A stretch of DNA of 64,000 bases. It comes from Fusobacterium mortiferum ATCC 9817 (GTDB lineage: Bacteria; Fusobacteriota; Fusobacteriia; Fusobacteriales; Fusobacteriaceae). The position numbers and the translations under genes were made by a program. The notes under the pieces were generated by a model. It had not been told where the DNA came from. It ran no database searches and worked only from the letters and a program-made list of their open reading frames with translations. Shown here piece by piece: positions 56,060-63,955 of the stretch. Location: positions 70,165 to 134,164 of the forward strand of contig NZ_GL987988.1 of NCBI RefSeq assembly GCF_000158195.2, read 5' to 3'. How positions within the stretch are numbered: the stretch's first letter is position 1; each line of letters starts with the position of its first letter.

Positions 56060-56497
56060 ATGAAAACACAAAGAGTAAATCCAAATGGGATGAATCCGAT
56101 GCAGATGAATAATATGTCTAGCATGATGGGTATGATGAACAATATTCAAAGAATAGGGAAAGGAAAAAGAAAAATAACAGTCAATTTAGATAAAAATAAT
56201 AAAAAATTCCTATCTAAATTTATAGAAGAAGTAAAGAAGCAGTTTTCTTCTTCAGCTATGGGAGCTCAAGTAAGTGGATTAGGAGAGTTTTTTGATTATA
56301 TAAAATCTGTAGCTGATGCTAAAGAGCAAATGGAATTAAAATTAAGTTTTGAAGAGTATGAGTTTTTAAAAAGAATGATAGTGGATTCTATAAGAGGAAT
56401 GGAAGGAATGACTTTCAAGTGGTATCAATTTGTTAAAAAAGGTATGCTGAAAGTTATGATAAAACAATATAGAGAGCTACTTACAAAATTTAAATAA
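56060..56497 (+). CDS. Hypothetical protein with Met-rich N-terminus
   Basis: A 145-aa basic protein. The first 26 residues contain nine Met in an Asn/Pro/Gly-rich, probably disordered, stretch; a basic patch (GKGKRKITVN) follows and then a helical domain (about 45-145) with FEEYEFLKRMIVDSIRGM. No signal or membrane segment. The longer frame starts at 56036, but GGGAGGAA is placed for the ATG at 56060. Family not recognised. It is the last gene before a strong terminator. Confidence 0.75.
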   Translation: MKTQRVNPNGMNPMQMNNMSSMMGMMNNIQRIGKGKRKITVNLDKNNKKFLSKFIEEVKKQFSSSAMGAQVSGLGEFFDYIKSVADAKEQMELKLSFEEYEFLKRMIVDSIRGMEGMTFKWYQFVKKGMLKVMIKQYRELLTKFK

Positions 56498-56502
56498 GAT
56501 GA

Positions 56503-56539
56503 AAAAAACATTTTTCTAAATTTAGAAAAATGTTTTTTT
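56503..56539. terminator. Bidirectional terminator
   Basis: An 18-bp perfect palindrome (AAAAAACATTTTTCTAAA and its complement) with flanking A and T runs. It separates the rightward gene at 56060 from the leftward RpiR gene. Confidence 0.92.
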
Positions 56540-56575
56540 ATTGCCTGAAAATATTGATTTTATAAGAAAAATTTA

Positions 56576-57205
56576 TTATATTTTAGATAATAACTTTTCA
56601 AAAGAGTTGATTACTTCGGCAAAAAATATTCCTTTTTCAATTTCAAAAGAAAAGGTTGAAAGTTTTGCAATAGAAGAGTTATTCTTACCTACAAAACTTA
56701 TTATAGGAATATTATTGGAATTAGCTTCTTTTATCATATCTAGTAATGAATCTGTTTCTCCAGATTCAGAAACTACAATAAGAACAGTATCATTTGTCAG
56801 ATTTTTATTTAAAAGTTGGAGATGGGTATTGGCTATTGAACGTCTACCTATAAGAGTTATTCTCTCATTCATATATGAGGTAATATTATTAGCAATTCCA
56901 ACAGATAAAAACATAATCAAGGAATCAGGATTGGAAGTTAAAATTTTTATAGGAAGAGTTAGGTTATCATCTATATCAACTTCAGTTTTAGAATTTTTTA
57001 TATAAAAAATTAAATCTGTAAAACTATTGAAACCAATTTTTTTTATACAGTTATAAATTACAGATGTAGAAGTATAATTGATTTTAGCTACCTCTCGAAT
57101 AGAAATTTTTTCTTGCTTTAAAATTTTTTCTTGGATAGAGGTTAAGATATCTTTTTCTAAACTGTTAAGTCTATGTTTTTTAACTATATAATCTATATCT
57201 AACAA
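56576..57205 (-). CDS. RpiR/MurR-family regulator
   Basis: A 209-aa regulator: N-terminal HTH (about 15-70, ISIREVAKINYTSTSVIYNCI) and a shortened SIS domain (about 95-205; LIGRRSIANTHLQLL, VVSESGETDSLLDMIKEA). It starts with TTG at 57205 behind GGTGA. It is divergent from the RarA-C/EIIC pair across 54 bp that must contain both promoters, so it probably regulates them in response to a sugar phosphate. A rightward frame of 154 codons on the other strand is only its shadow. Confidence 0.88.
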   Translation of the reverse strand: MLDIDYIVKKHRLNSLEKDILTSIQEKILKQEKISIREVAKINYTSTSVIYNCIKKIGFNSFTDLIFYIKNSKTEVDIDDNLTLPIKILTSNPDSLIMFLSVGIANNITSYMNERITLIGRRSIANTHLQLLNKNLTNDTVLIVVSESGETDSLLDMIKEANSNNIPIISFVGKNNSSIAKLSTFSFEIEKGIFFAEVINSFEKLLSKI

Positions 57206-57259
57206 AGTACATCACCAATTATATTATACAATAAAAATTATAAAAAAAGGAGATATAAA

Positions 57260-57874
57260 ATGGAAAAAAAATTTATTGTTGACCCTTGGGCAAGAACAAC
57301 AACAAGAAATGGATTAGCTGGAGATGAGGTAATATCAGCTTTACAAAAATCAATCAGAAGAGGAAATGTAGAAGCAGCTTGTGAATTTGCTTATGAGATG
57401 TATATCACTTCTCCTCAAATGGAAGAAAAACTTTGGAGAAGACTTACAGCTATCTCTGTAGAAGATATAGGAATGGGAGACCCTATGGCTGCTGTACTTA
57501 TCAATAATTTAAGACAGATGAGAAAAGAGTATGCTTATGCTGATGGAGATAGACCAATATTTTTTATCCATGCTATAAGATACTTATGTCAATGTGAAAA
57601 AGATAGGTCAAGTGATTTATTAAAAAATATAGTAATAAAAAGTTTTGCAATGGGATATGTTCCAGAAATTCCTGATTATGCATTGGATAAACATACAGTA
57701 AGAGGAGCAGAGATGGGAAGAGATTCATTCCATTTCTTAAATGAAGCTAGTAAAGTTACTCCTCAAAAGAAAGTAGACAATGATTATAAAGAGAGATATA
57801 ACAAGATATTAGAAAAATATAATCCAAATGATGTAGTTCCATCAGCTTTTAAATTTAATCCATGGCAAGAGTAA
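57260..57874 (+). CDS. Stand-alone RarA/MgsA C-terminal-domain protein
   Basis: A 204-aa soluble protein that matches the C-terminal part of MgsA/RarA replication-recombination ATPases: SALQKSIRRGN (26-36), SVEDIGMGDP (66-75), then DKHTVRGAEMGRDSFHF (143-159). The AAA+ ATPase half is completely absent, and no AAA gene is nearby. AAGGAGAT precedes the ATG, so it is a complete gene and not a fragment. It is followed 11 bp later by a PTS EIIC gene and faces an RpiR regulator. A role in sugar uptake or metabolism, not DNA repair, is suggested by context but unproven. Confidence 0.82.
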   Translation: MEKKFIVDPWARTTTRNGLAGDEVISALQKSIRRGNVEAACEFAYEMYITSPQMEEKLWRRLTAISVEDIGMGDPMAAVLINNLRQMRKEYAYADGDRPIFFIHAIRYLCQCEKDRSSDLLKNIVIKSFAMGYVPEIPDYALDKHTVRGAEMGRDSFHFLNEASKVTPQKKVDNDYKERYNKILEKYNPNDVVPSAFKFNPWQE

Positions 57875-57885
57875 AAGGGGGAGAG

Positions 57886-59175
57886 ATGGAAAGTAAATTT
57901 TTAGAAAAATTAGAAAAAGTATTATTGCCAATAGGTAGTAAATTAGGAAATCAAAAACATCTTCAAGCTATCTCTGTAGGAATGATGATGACACTTGCAC
58001 TAATAGTTGTAGGTTCATTATTCTTAATTGTAGCTAATCCACCTATAAATCTAGAATTAGTAGATCCAAATACAAGTAATATATTTTTACAATTTATGAT
58101 AGGTTGGAAAAAATTTGCTATGGCAAATTATGATATAATTACAAAACCATTTAATTTTACTATGGGAGTAGTAGGGCTAATGACAGCTTTTACTATTGCC
58201 TATTCATTAGCTAACGAGTATAAGTTAAATAATCTTACATCTGGACTTATCTCAATGGCAACTTTTTTAATGGTAGCAGCTCCAATAGAAGAGGGAAAAA
58301 TAGTTATGCAATATTTAGGAGCAGATGGACTTTTTATTGCTATTATCATCTCTCTTATAAGTGTTGAGATTTCAATGTTAGTAGAAAGACTTGGATGGAA
58401 ATTTAAAAGTGAACATATACCACCAGCAGTGTTATCATTTATGAATGCCTTAATTCCGTTACTTTTAAATATCCTTATAATCTATGGTTTAAGTGTAATT
58501 ATTTTTGTAAAAACAGGAAAAACTATTCCAGAACTTATAATGGCACTACTAACTCCAGCTTTAAATATTGGAAATAATATTTGGGGATATTTAGCAATAC
58601 TTATTTTTGGAAATATCCTTTGGCTATTTGGAATAAATGGAACATCAGTAATATTCCCAATAGTATTTGCTATAGGAATAGCTAACACAGGTATTAATGC
58701 TGAGCTTGTAAGACAGGGAAAAGAACCAGAAATGTTAATGAATTTACAAATGTTTAGAGTAGCTATATTAGGGGGAGCTGGGAATACTTTAGGATTGATT
58801 CTTCTTATGTTGAGAAGTAAGTCAGAACAATTAAAAACTTTAGGAAAACTAGCTTTTGTTCCTGGAATTTGTGGAATAAATGAACCAGTTATATTTGGAA
58901 CTCCAATAATATTTAATCCAATATTGGGGATACCATTTTTAATAACTCCTATTGTTACTGTTTCAATGGCCTATATAGCACAAAAGATAGGATTAATTTC
59001 AATGGGATATATTGTTGACCCATCTTTTGCACCATTTTTTATACAGGGATACCTATCATCATTGGATTTTAGAAATCTAATTTTTTATTTCTTATTAGTA
59101 GTAATAAGTTTAATAATATATTTTCCATTTTTTAAAGTGTATGAGAAAAATTTGATAGCTCAAGAGCAAGAATAA
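57886..59175 (+). CDS. PTS EIIC, lactose/cellobiose family, orphan
   Basis: A 429-aa membrane protein with about 10 hydrophobic segments; LFGINGTS and CGINEPVIFGTPIIFNPILG (split) are the characteristic EIIC substrate-site motifs of the CelB/LacE group. No EIIA or EIIB domain is fused and none is encoded nearby. The frame extends to 57862 inside the upstream gene, but GGGGGAGAG precedes the ATG at 57886. Substrate unknown. It is followed by the palindromic element. Confidence 0.92.
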   Translation: MESKFLEKLEKVLLPIGSKLGNQKHLQAISVGMMMTLALIVVGSLFLIVANPPINLELVDPNTSNIFLQFMIGWKKFAMANYDIITKPFNFTMGVVGLMTAFTIAYSLANEYKLNNLTSGLISMATFLMVAAPIEEGKIVMQYLGADGLFIAIIISLISVEISMLVERLGWKFKSEHIPPAVLSFMNALIPLLLNILIIYGLSVIIFVKTGKTIPELIMALLTPALNIGNNIWGYLAILIFGNILWLFGINGTSVIFPIVFAIGIANTGINAELVRQGKEPEMLMNLQMFRVAILGGAGNTLGLILLMLRSKSEQLKTLGKLAFVPGICGINEPVIFGTPIIFNPILGIPFLITPIVTVSMAYIAQKIGLISMGYIVDPSFAPFFIQGYLSSLDFRNLIFYFLLVVISLIIYFPFFKVYEKNLIAQEQE

Positions 59176-59178
59176 AAC

Positions 59179-59398
59179 GTAACTACTCAGCTATTAAATT
59201 AATCAGAGAAAACTCTAAGAATTGTGTAATTTATGAAGAGAAGTTAGATTAACTTAGCGAATCAAACGCTAAAAAACACAACTGTTTGAACGAAGTGAGT
59301 TTTGTGTTTTTAGTGAGATAAGCTTTAGTTAATCAACTTCTTGGAATATGGAACAATTCTTAGTTTTCTTTTAAAATAAAAAGTAGCTGAGTAGGTAC
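59179..59398. mobile_element. MITE-like 220-bp nested palindrome
   Basis: Terminal inverted repeats GTAACTACTCAGCTA (59179-59193) and its complement with one mismatch (59384-59398). Inside are further paired blocks: 59208-59225 with 59353-59368, about 59241-59258 with about 59320-59337, and a centre CTAAAAAACACAA / TTGTGTTTTTAG. It has no coding frame. AATAAAA lies on both sides (59171-59177 and 59399-59405) and could be a target duplication, although AT-rich sequence makes this weak. It could alternatively be a structured RNA or long terminator. Confidence 0.6.
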
Positions 59399-59418
59399 AA
59401 TAAAATATAGATAAATAA

Positions 59419-59444
59419 ATAGAGGGAGATTAAACTCCCTCTAT
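59419..59444. terminator. Hairpin terminator upstream of the FMN-binding gene end
   Basis: ATAGAGGGAG and CTCCCTCTAT form a perfect 10-bp stem with loop ATTAAA, between the palindromic element and the end of the leftward FMN-binding gene. T-runs are modest on both sides. Confidence 0.7.
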
Positions 59445-59454
59445 TGTATTATAT

Positions 59455-59757
59455 TTATTTTTTTAAAGCGTCAGCAATAGCTTCTTTAAATCCTTCAGAA
59501 GTATAAGTTGCTCCAGCTACACTGTCAACTTCTACAGATTGTTTAGCAATAATTTCAGCTGTAAGTTTTTCAATAGCTGGTTCAGCTATTCTTTTAGTTT
59601 CAGCCATTTTAATAACTTTAATAGCTGTAATTTTATCTCCTTCAGTTTCAACTGAAACAGTGATATCATCTTTATATCCTAATCCTGTTCCCTCTTTAGT
59701 AGCTGCCATAGTAGTAATAGAAAGGATAGCAACTAATCCTAATAATAATTTTTTCAT
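59455..59757 (-). CDS. Exported FMN-binding domain protein
   Basis: A 100-aa protein: signal peptide (KKLLLGLVAILSITTMAA, cleavage near 19) followed by one FMN-binding domain (PF04205 type). The covalent flavin-attachment region is DSVAGATYTS with the Thr acceptor. GLGYKDDITVSVETEGDKI is the usual domain start. The frame begins with TTG at 59769 but GGAGG places the start at the ATG at 59757. It is encoded downstream of the TSCPD-type exported protein (32-bp gap), so the pair may work together at the cell surface or periplasm. Confidence 0.9.
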   Translation of the reverse strand: MKKLLLGLVAILSITTMAATKEGTGLGYKDDITVSVETEGDKITAIKVIKMAETKRIAEPAIEKLTAEIIAKQSVEVDSVAGATYTSEGFKEAIADALKK

Positions 59758-59789
59758 AATTTCCTCCAAACTTTAATAATATTTATATC

Positions 59790-60242
59790 TTATGAGAAAG
59801 AAGCTTGGCAAAGTCCACATCCACTACAAACATGTCCAGCAAAAGCTACTTTTTGTTTAGCTGCTTTTTGAGCCTTTCTAATCTCTACCATAGGACCTTC
59901 TTCCTCTTCAGTAACATGTTTTTTTAACATTTCAACAAGGTTATCCATGCAAGAAGTATATCCTGCAAGAGGAGCATCAGAACAATAGTTATCATCTAAT
60001 AATTCAATAACTTTAGTAACCTCCATTCCAGGTAATAGTTTTCCAATAGCAGCAAGGTTACCAGGACAACCTTTTACAGCGGAAAAAGATTCTATTTTTC
60101 CATCTTTAACAGAAACTGTCATCTCAGTTGAGCAAACTCCATATGTTTTTTCAGAGAAAGTAACATCTTTATTGACAACTTTTGATGCAAGAGTATTTTG
60201 AGCTAATAAAACTCCAGCAAGGATAACAACAGCTTTTTTTAT
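59790..60242 (-). CDS. Exported TSCPD-domain protein with non-canonical AUA start
   Basis: The obvious ATG at 60122 is internal: the open frame upstream encodes KKAVVILAGVLLAQNTLA (a signal peptide) and then VTFSEKTYGVCSTE, the normal N-terminus of a TSCPD/TIGR03905 domain. From the preceding stop to 60122 there is no ATG, GTG or TTG in frame. The codon in the start position (60242) is ATA, nine bases after AGGAG. The protein would be 150 aa, with domain cysteines C37, C59, C87 and C98 and an extra C-terminal CSGCGLC (C139, C142, C145). Either ATA is used, or the start has mutated. Confidence 0.7.
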   Translation of the reverse strand: MKKAVVILAGVLLAQNTLASKVVNKDVTFSEKTYGVCSTEMTVSVKDGKIESFSAVKGCPGNLAAIGKLLPGMEVTKVIELLDDNYCSDAPLAGYTSCMDNLVEMLKKHVTEEEEGPMVEIRKAQKAAKQKVAFAGHVCSGCGLCQASFS

Positions 60243-60363
60243 AAATCCACTCTCCTAAAATTAATTTTAATGTATTATTAATAACAACATACAACTTATT
60301 ATGTACATGTTTTTTCGGAAAATCAATATATTTATCAAAAGAATATTATTATTTTAATAAATG

Positions 60364-60392
60364 TTGAAAAAATTTAGAATATAGGGTAAAAT
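60364..60392 (+). promoter_or_regulatory. obgE promoter
   Basis: TTGAAA (60364-60369), 17-bp spacer, TAAAAT (60387-60392); 35 bp before the obgE ATG. Confidence 0.65.
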
Positions 60393-60427
60393 ATATTGAT
60401 AATATTAAATTAATAGGAGAGTAATGA

Positions 60428-61714
60428 ATGTTTATAGATGAGGTTATAATAACTGTTAAGGCAGGAAATGGTGGAGATGGTTCAGCTGCTTTCAGAAGAG
60501 AGAAGTTTGTACAATTTGGTGGTCCAGATGGTGGAGATGGTGGGAAAGGTGGAGATGTAATTTTCGTAGCTGACCCTAATATCAATACACTTATAGATTT
60601 TAAATTTAAAAAATTATTTAAGGCTCAAAATGGAGAGAATGGACAAAAGAAACAGATGTATGGAAAAACAGGGGAAAATTTGATTATTAAAGTACCTGTT
60701 GGAACACAAGTAAGAGATGTTGAAACTGGAAAGCTTTTATTAGACTTGAATGTAGCTGGAGAGGAGAGAGTTTTACTTAGAGGAGGAAAAGGAGGACTTG
60801 GAAATGTTCACTTTAAATCATCTATTAGAAAAACTCCAAAAATAGCTGGTAAAGGTAGAGAGGGAACAGAATTAAAAGTAAAGCTTGAATTAAAACTTAT
60901 AGCTGATGTTGCTCTTGTAGGATATCCATCAGTTGGAAAATCAAGTTTTATAAATAGAGTTTCAGCAGCAAATTCTAAAGTTGGAAGTTATCACTTTACA
61001 ACTCTTGAGCCAAAACTTGGAGTAGTAAGATTAGAAGAGGGAAAATCATTTGTAATAGCAGATATTCCAGGACTTATTGAAGGAGCTCACGAAGGAGTAG
61101 GATTAGGAGATAAATTCTTAAGACACATAGAGAGATGTAAAATGATATATCATTTAGTTGATGTAGCAGAGATAGAAGGAAGAGATGCTATTGAAGACTA
61201 TGAAAAGATAAATACTGAACTTAGAAAATTTAGTGAAAAACTAGCAAATAAAAAACAAATAGTTCTAGCAAATAAGATGGATTTATTATGGGATATGGAA
61301 AAATATGATAAATTTAAAGCTTATGTAGAAGCTCAAGGAAATGAAGTTTATCCTGTATCAGTGATACTAAATGAAGGAATTAAAGAAGTATTATATAGAA
61401 GCTGGAATATGTTAGAAGAAATAGAAAGAGAGCCATTAGAAGAGGAAACAAATGTAGATGAGGTTCTAAGAGAGATAAAAGGAGATAAAGAGGATTTCAT
61501 TATTACTCAAGATGAAGATGGAACATATGTAATAGAGGGAAGAGTATTAGATGGAGTACTTGCTAAATATGTGATAACTATGGATGATGAATCAATAGTA
61601 AACTTCTTACATATGATGAGATCTTTAGGAATGGAAGAGGCTATGAGAAATGCTGGTATCCAAGATGGAGATAGTGTAAGAATAGCTGATGTAGAGTTTG
61701 AATATGTAGAGTAA
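60428..61714 (+). CDS. obgE: GTPase Obg/CgtA
   Basis: Ribosome-assembly and stress GTPase, 428 aa. It has the glycine-rich Obg fold (GGPDGGDGGKGGDVIFV), GTPase G1 GYPSVGKSS and G3 DIPGLIEGA, NKMD (G4), and a C-terminal OCT domain (about 345-425). AGGAGAG precedes the ATG. Normal length. Confidence 0.97.
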   Translation: MFIDEVIITVKAGNGGDGSAAFRREKFVQFGGPDGGDGGKGGDVIFVADPNINTLIDFKFKKLFKAQNGENGQKKQMYGKTGENLIIKVPVGTQVRDVETGKLLLDLNVAGEERVLLRGGKGGLGNVHFKSSIRKTPKIAGKGREGTELKVKLELKLIADVALVGYPSVGKSSFINRVSAANSKVGSYHFTTLEPKLGVVRLEEGKSFVIADIPGLIEGAHEGVGLGDKFLRHIERCKMIYHLVDVAEIEGRDAIEDYEKINTELRKFSEKLANKKQIVLANKMDLLWDMEKYDKFKAYVEAQGNEVYPVSVILNEGIKEVLYRSWNMLEEIEREPLEEETNVDEVLREIKGDKEDFIITQDEDGTYVIEGRVLDGVLAKYVITMDDESIVNFLHMMRSLGMEEAMRNAGIQDGDSVRIADVEFEYVE

Positions 61715-61738
61715 TAAAGTATAAATAATAGTAGGTTT

Positions 61739-61806
61739 AAAAGAGGGAAATTATTATCTTAACTTCTAAATTTGTAGGTTATTGTAATAAATTTTCCCTC
61801 TTTTTT
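61739..61806 (+). terminator. Large hairpin between obgE and miaA
   Basis: AAAAGAGGGAAA and TTTCCCTCTTTT form a perfect 12-bp stem with a long loop containing weaker pairing (ATTATTA with TAATAA), followed by T. It ends 14 bp before miaA, so it could attenuate miaA as well as end obgE. Confidence 0.8.
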
Positions 61807-61820
61807 ACTAAGGAGGATAA

Positions 61821-62732
61821 ATGAAAAAAGGAATAGTAATAGCTGGACCCACTGGAGTAGGAAAAACAGCACTTTCTATAAAATTAGCTAAGTTATTAGA
61901 TGCTGATATAATATCTGCTGACTCAGCTCAAGTATATAGAGGAATGGATATAGGAACAGCTAAGATTACATTTGAGGAAATGGAAGGAGTTCCTCATTAT
62001 ATGTTAGATATATTAGAGCCTATAAAAAAATATAGTGTTGGAGATTTCCAAAAAGATGTAGATAGAATACTGAAAGAAGAAGAGAAAAAAGATAGATTTG
62101 TTATTCTAACTGGAGGGACAGGGCTTTATATTAATTCTATCACTGAAGGGTTATCTGACTTACCAGCTTCAGATACAAAGATGAGAGAAGAATTTATGCA
62201 AAAAAGTTCTGAAGAACTCTATGAAGAGTTGAAAAAAGTAGACCCAGAAGGAGCAGAGGAGATACACCCAAATAATAAAAAAAGAGTAGAGAGAGCTTTA
62301 GAAGTTTACAAGCTTACAGGAGAAAAATTTTCTATTCTTTCTAAAAAAAATATAAAAAATAATAGTTATGATTTCTTAAAAATTGCTCTGGAGAGAGGGA
62401 GAGAAAATCTCTATGAGAGAATAAATATGAGAGTAGATATTATGATAGAACAAGGGTTAGAAGAGGAAGTAAGAGAGCTCTATAATAAATATGGAGAGAT
62501 TTTGAGAAAGATAAATATAATAGGATACTCAGAATTTATAGATTATTTTAAAGGAGAGATAACTTATGAAGAGGCAGTAGATAAGATAAAACAAAACTCT
62601 AGAAGATATGCCAAAAGACAGTTTACTTGGTTTAAAAATGACCACACATATATCTGGTATAACCTTGATGAATTATCTGAAAATGAGATAATAGAGGATG
62701 TAGTGAAAAAATTAAATATAGAAATTGAGTAA
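61821..62732 (+). CDS. miaA: tRNA dimethylallyltransferase
   Basis: Adds isopentenyl to A37 of UNN-reading tRNAs. A 303-aa P-loop protein: GPTGVGKTAL (9-18), DSAQVYRGMDIGTAK, and the C-terminal YAKRQFTWFKND. AAGGAGG precedes the ATG. Normal length. Confidence 0.97.
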   Translation: MKKGIVIAGPTGVGKTALSIKLAKLLDADIISADSAQVYRGMDIGTAKITFEEMEGVPHYMLDILEPIKKYSVGDFQKDVDRILKEEEKKDRFVILTGGTGLYINSITEGLSDLPASDTKMREEFMQKSSEELYEELKKVDPEGAEEIHPNNKKRVERALEVYKLTGEKFSILSKKNIKNNSYDFLKIALERGRENLYERINMRVDIMIEQGLEEEVRELYNKYGEILRKINIIGYSEFIDYFKGEITYEEAVDKIKQNSRRYAKRQFTWFKNDHTYIWYNLDELSENEIIEDVVKKLNIEIE

Positions 62733-62740
62733 TTAAATTC

Positions 62741-62769
62741 TTGATAAAAATATATGGATATGGTATTAT
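62741..62769 (+). promoter_or_regulatory. Promoter of the lipoprotein / anti-sigma genes
   Basis: TTGATA (62741-62746), 17-bp spacer, TATTAT (62764-62769) extended by TGG; about 30 bp before the lipoprotein start. Confidence 0.7.
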
Positions 62770-62799
62770 TTATAGTGATAAGGAATGGTGTATATTATA

Positions 62800-63186
62800 A
62801 TGAAAAAAATTTTTATTTTGATGATTCTTGGGATTTTTTTAACAAGTTGTTCTAATATTGGAAAAAGAGAGGAAATTACTTTAAAGGAAAAAGAAAATCT
62901 AATAGTTTTAATAGAGGATATAAAAAATAATCTTCAAAAAGGAGAGACTGAACTTTTAGAAAAAACTCTTATTCCCAGTATAAGAAATAATTTTGTAAAA
63001 GATGAGATACAAAATATAAATTTTTCAAAGGTTAATATATTTAATTCAAAACCCAAGTTTTTAGGTGAAAGAGCTACAAATATAGTTGGATTTAATATAC
63101 ATAGTTCAACAATATATTATGAGGTAGAATATCAATTAAAAAATGAGGAGTGGAAAATAGTAAAGTTTAAAGAGAGAAGGAGATAA
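62800..63186 (+). CDS. Small lipoprotein
   Basis: A 128-aa protein with a lipoprotein signal (KKIFILMILGIFLTSC; lipobox LTSC, Cys about 17) and a polar mature part with a C-terminal beta domain (TIYYEVEYQLKNEEWKIVKF), similar in shape to NTF2-like lipoproteins. The frame begins at 62785, but the lipoprotein leader starts at the ATG at 62800. It is 2 bp before the anti-sigma gene and co-transcribed. Function unknown. Confidence 0.8.
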   Translation: MKKIFILMILGIFLTSCSNIGKREEITLKEKENLIVLIEDIKNNLQKGETELLEKTLIPSIRNNFVKDEIQNINFSKVNIFNSKPKFLGERATNIVGFNIHSSTIYYEVEYQLKNEEWKIVKFKERRR

Positions 63187-63188
63187 TA

Positions 63189-63584
63189 ATGAAGCCAAAT
63201 GAGGTAAAAATTACTGTACCTTCTTCTTTAGAAAATTTATCTTTAATAAGAGCCATGGTAAAAATATACTTAGAGTTACATCAAGTAAGTCAAAGGGATG
63301 TATTTCAACTTTTATCAGTGGTAGATGAACTTTCAACAAATGTAGTTGAACATGGTTATGAATATAAACCTGGAGATATCATTTTAGAAATTCAGAAATC
63401 GAATGATATTATTCGACTAGTAGTAGAGGATAATGGAGTTGGATTTGATGAAGAGAAATTGAGTAAAGAAGAGGGTGGAATGGGTCTTTTTATAGCAAGA
63501 GCCATTGCGGATGATTTTAAAATTGAAAAAAAACTAAATGGAACACTATTTAGAGTAGAGAAAAAAGTTAAGGAGGCAGAGTAA
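63189..63584 (+). CDS. Anti-sigma factor / Ser-Thr kinase (RsbW/SpoIIAB-like)
   Basis: A 131-aa HATPase_c_2 protein with N box VVDELSTNVVEHGY, G1 DNGVGF and G2 GGMGLFIARA. Such kinases bind a sigma factor and phosphorylate a STAS-domain antagonist, which is the next gene. No sigma-factor gene lies nearby in the window, so the target is unknown. AGGAGATAATA precedes the ATG. Confidence 0.9.
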   Translation: MKPNEVKITVPSSLENLSLIRAMVKIYLELHQVSQRDVFQLLSVVDELSTNVVEHGYEYKPGDIILEIQKSNDIIRLVVEDNGVGFDEEKLSKEEGGMGLFIARAIADDFKIEKKLNGTLFRVEKKVKEAE

Positions 63585-63587
63585 GAA

Positions 63588-63935
63588 ATGGTAAACAATT
63601 TCGAAATACTTGAAAAAAACTTAGGGGAGATTAAAGAATTAAAAGTTGTAGGGGAATTAGATGCATTAGTAGCACCAAAATTAAAAGAAAGAATTACAAA
63701 ATTAGTAGAGGGAGATTCTACAAAATTTATAATTGACTTTGAAGAAGTTACTCACATTAATAGCTTAGCTATGGGAATTTTAAGAGGAAAATTGAAAGTA
63801 GTAAAAGAAATGGGTGGAGATATAAAATTAATAAAATTAAATGAACATATTAAAACTATTTTTGAAATGATAGGATTAGATGAAATATTCGAAATATATG
63901 AAACAGAAGATGAGGCAGTAGCTAATTTTAAATAA
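63588..63935 (+). CDS. STAS-domain anti-anti-sigma factor (RsbV/SpoIIAA-like)
   Basis: A 115-aa STAS protein with the phospho-acceptor motif THINSLAMGIL (Ser59 the likely site). It follows the kinase after 3 bp with AAGGAGG before the ATG. Together they form a partner-switch module whose output is not visible here. Confidence 0.9.
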   Translation: MVNNFEILEKNLGEIKELKVVGELDALVAPKLKERITKLVEGDSTKFIIDFEEVTHINSLAMGILRGKLKVVKEMGGDIKLIKLNEHIKTIFEMIGLDEIFEIYETEDEAVANFK

Positions 63936-63955
63936 AATGTAGAAAGGAAATAATT

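Noticed and set aside
56541-57005. Rightward open frame of 154 codons
   Set aside because: It is antisense to the RpiR regulator, has no ribosome site, and its translation is low-complexity with no recognisable domain.
60122-60122. ATG at 60122 as the start of the TSCPD gene
   Set aside because: It would remove the conserved GVCS region of the domain and the signal peptide encoded in frame just upstream.
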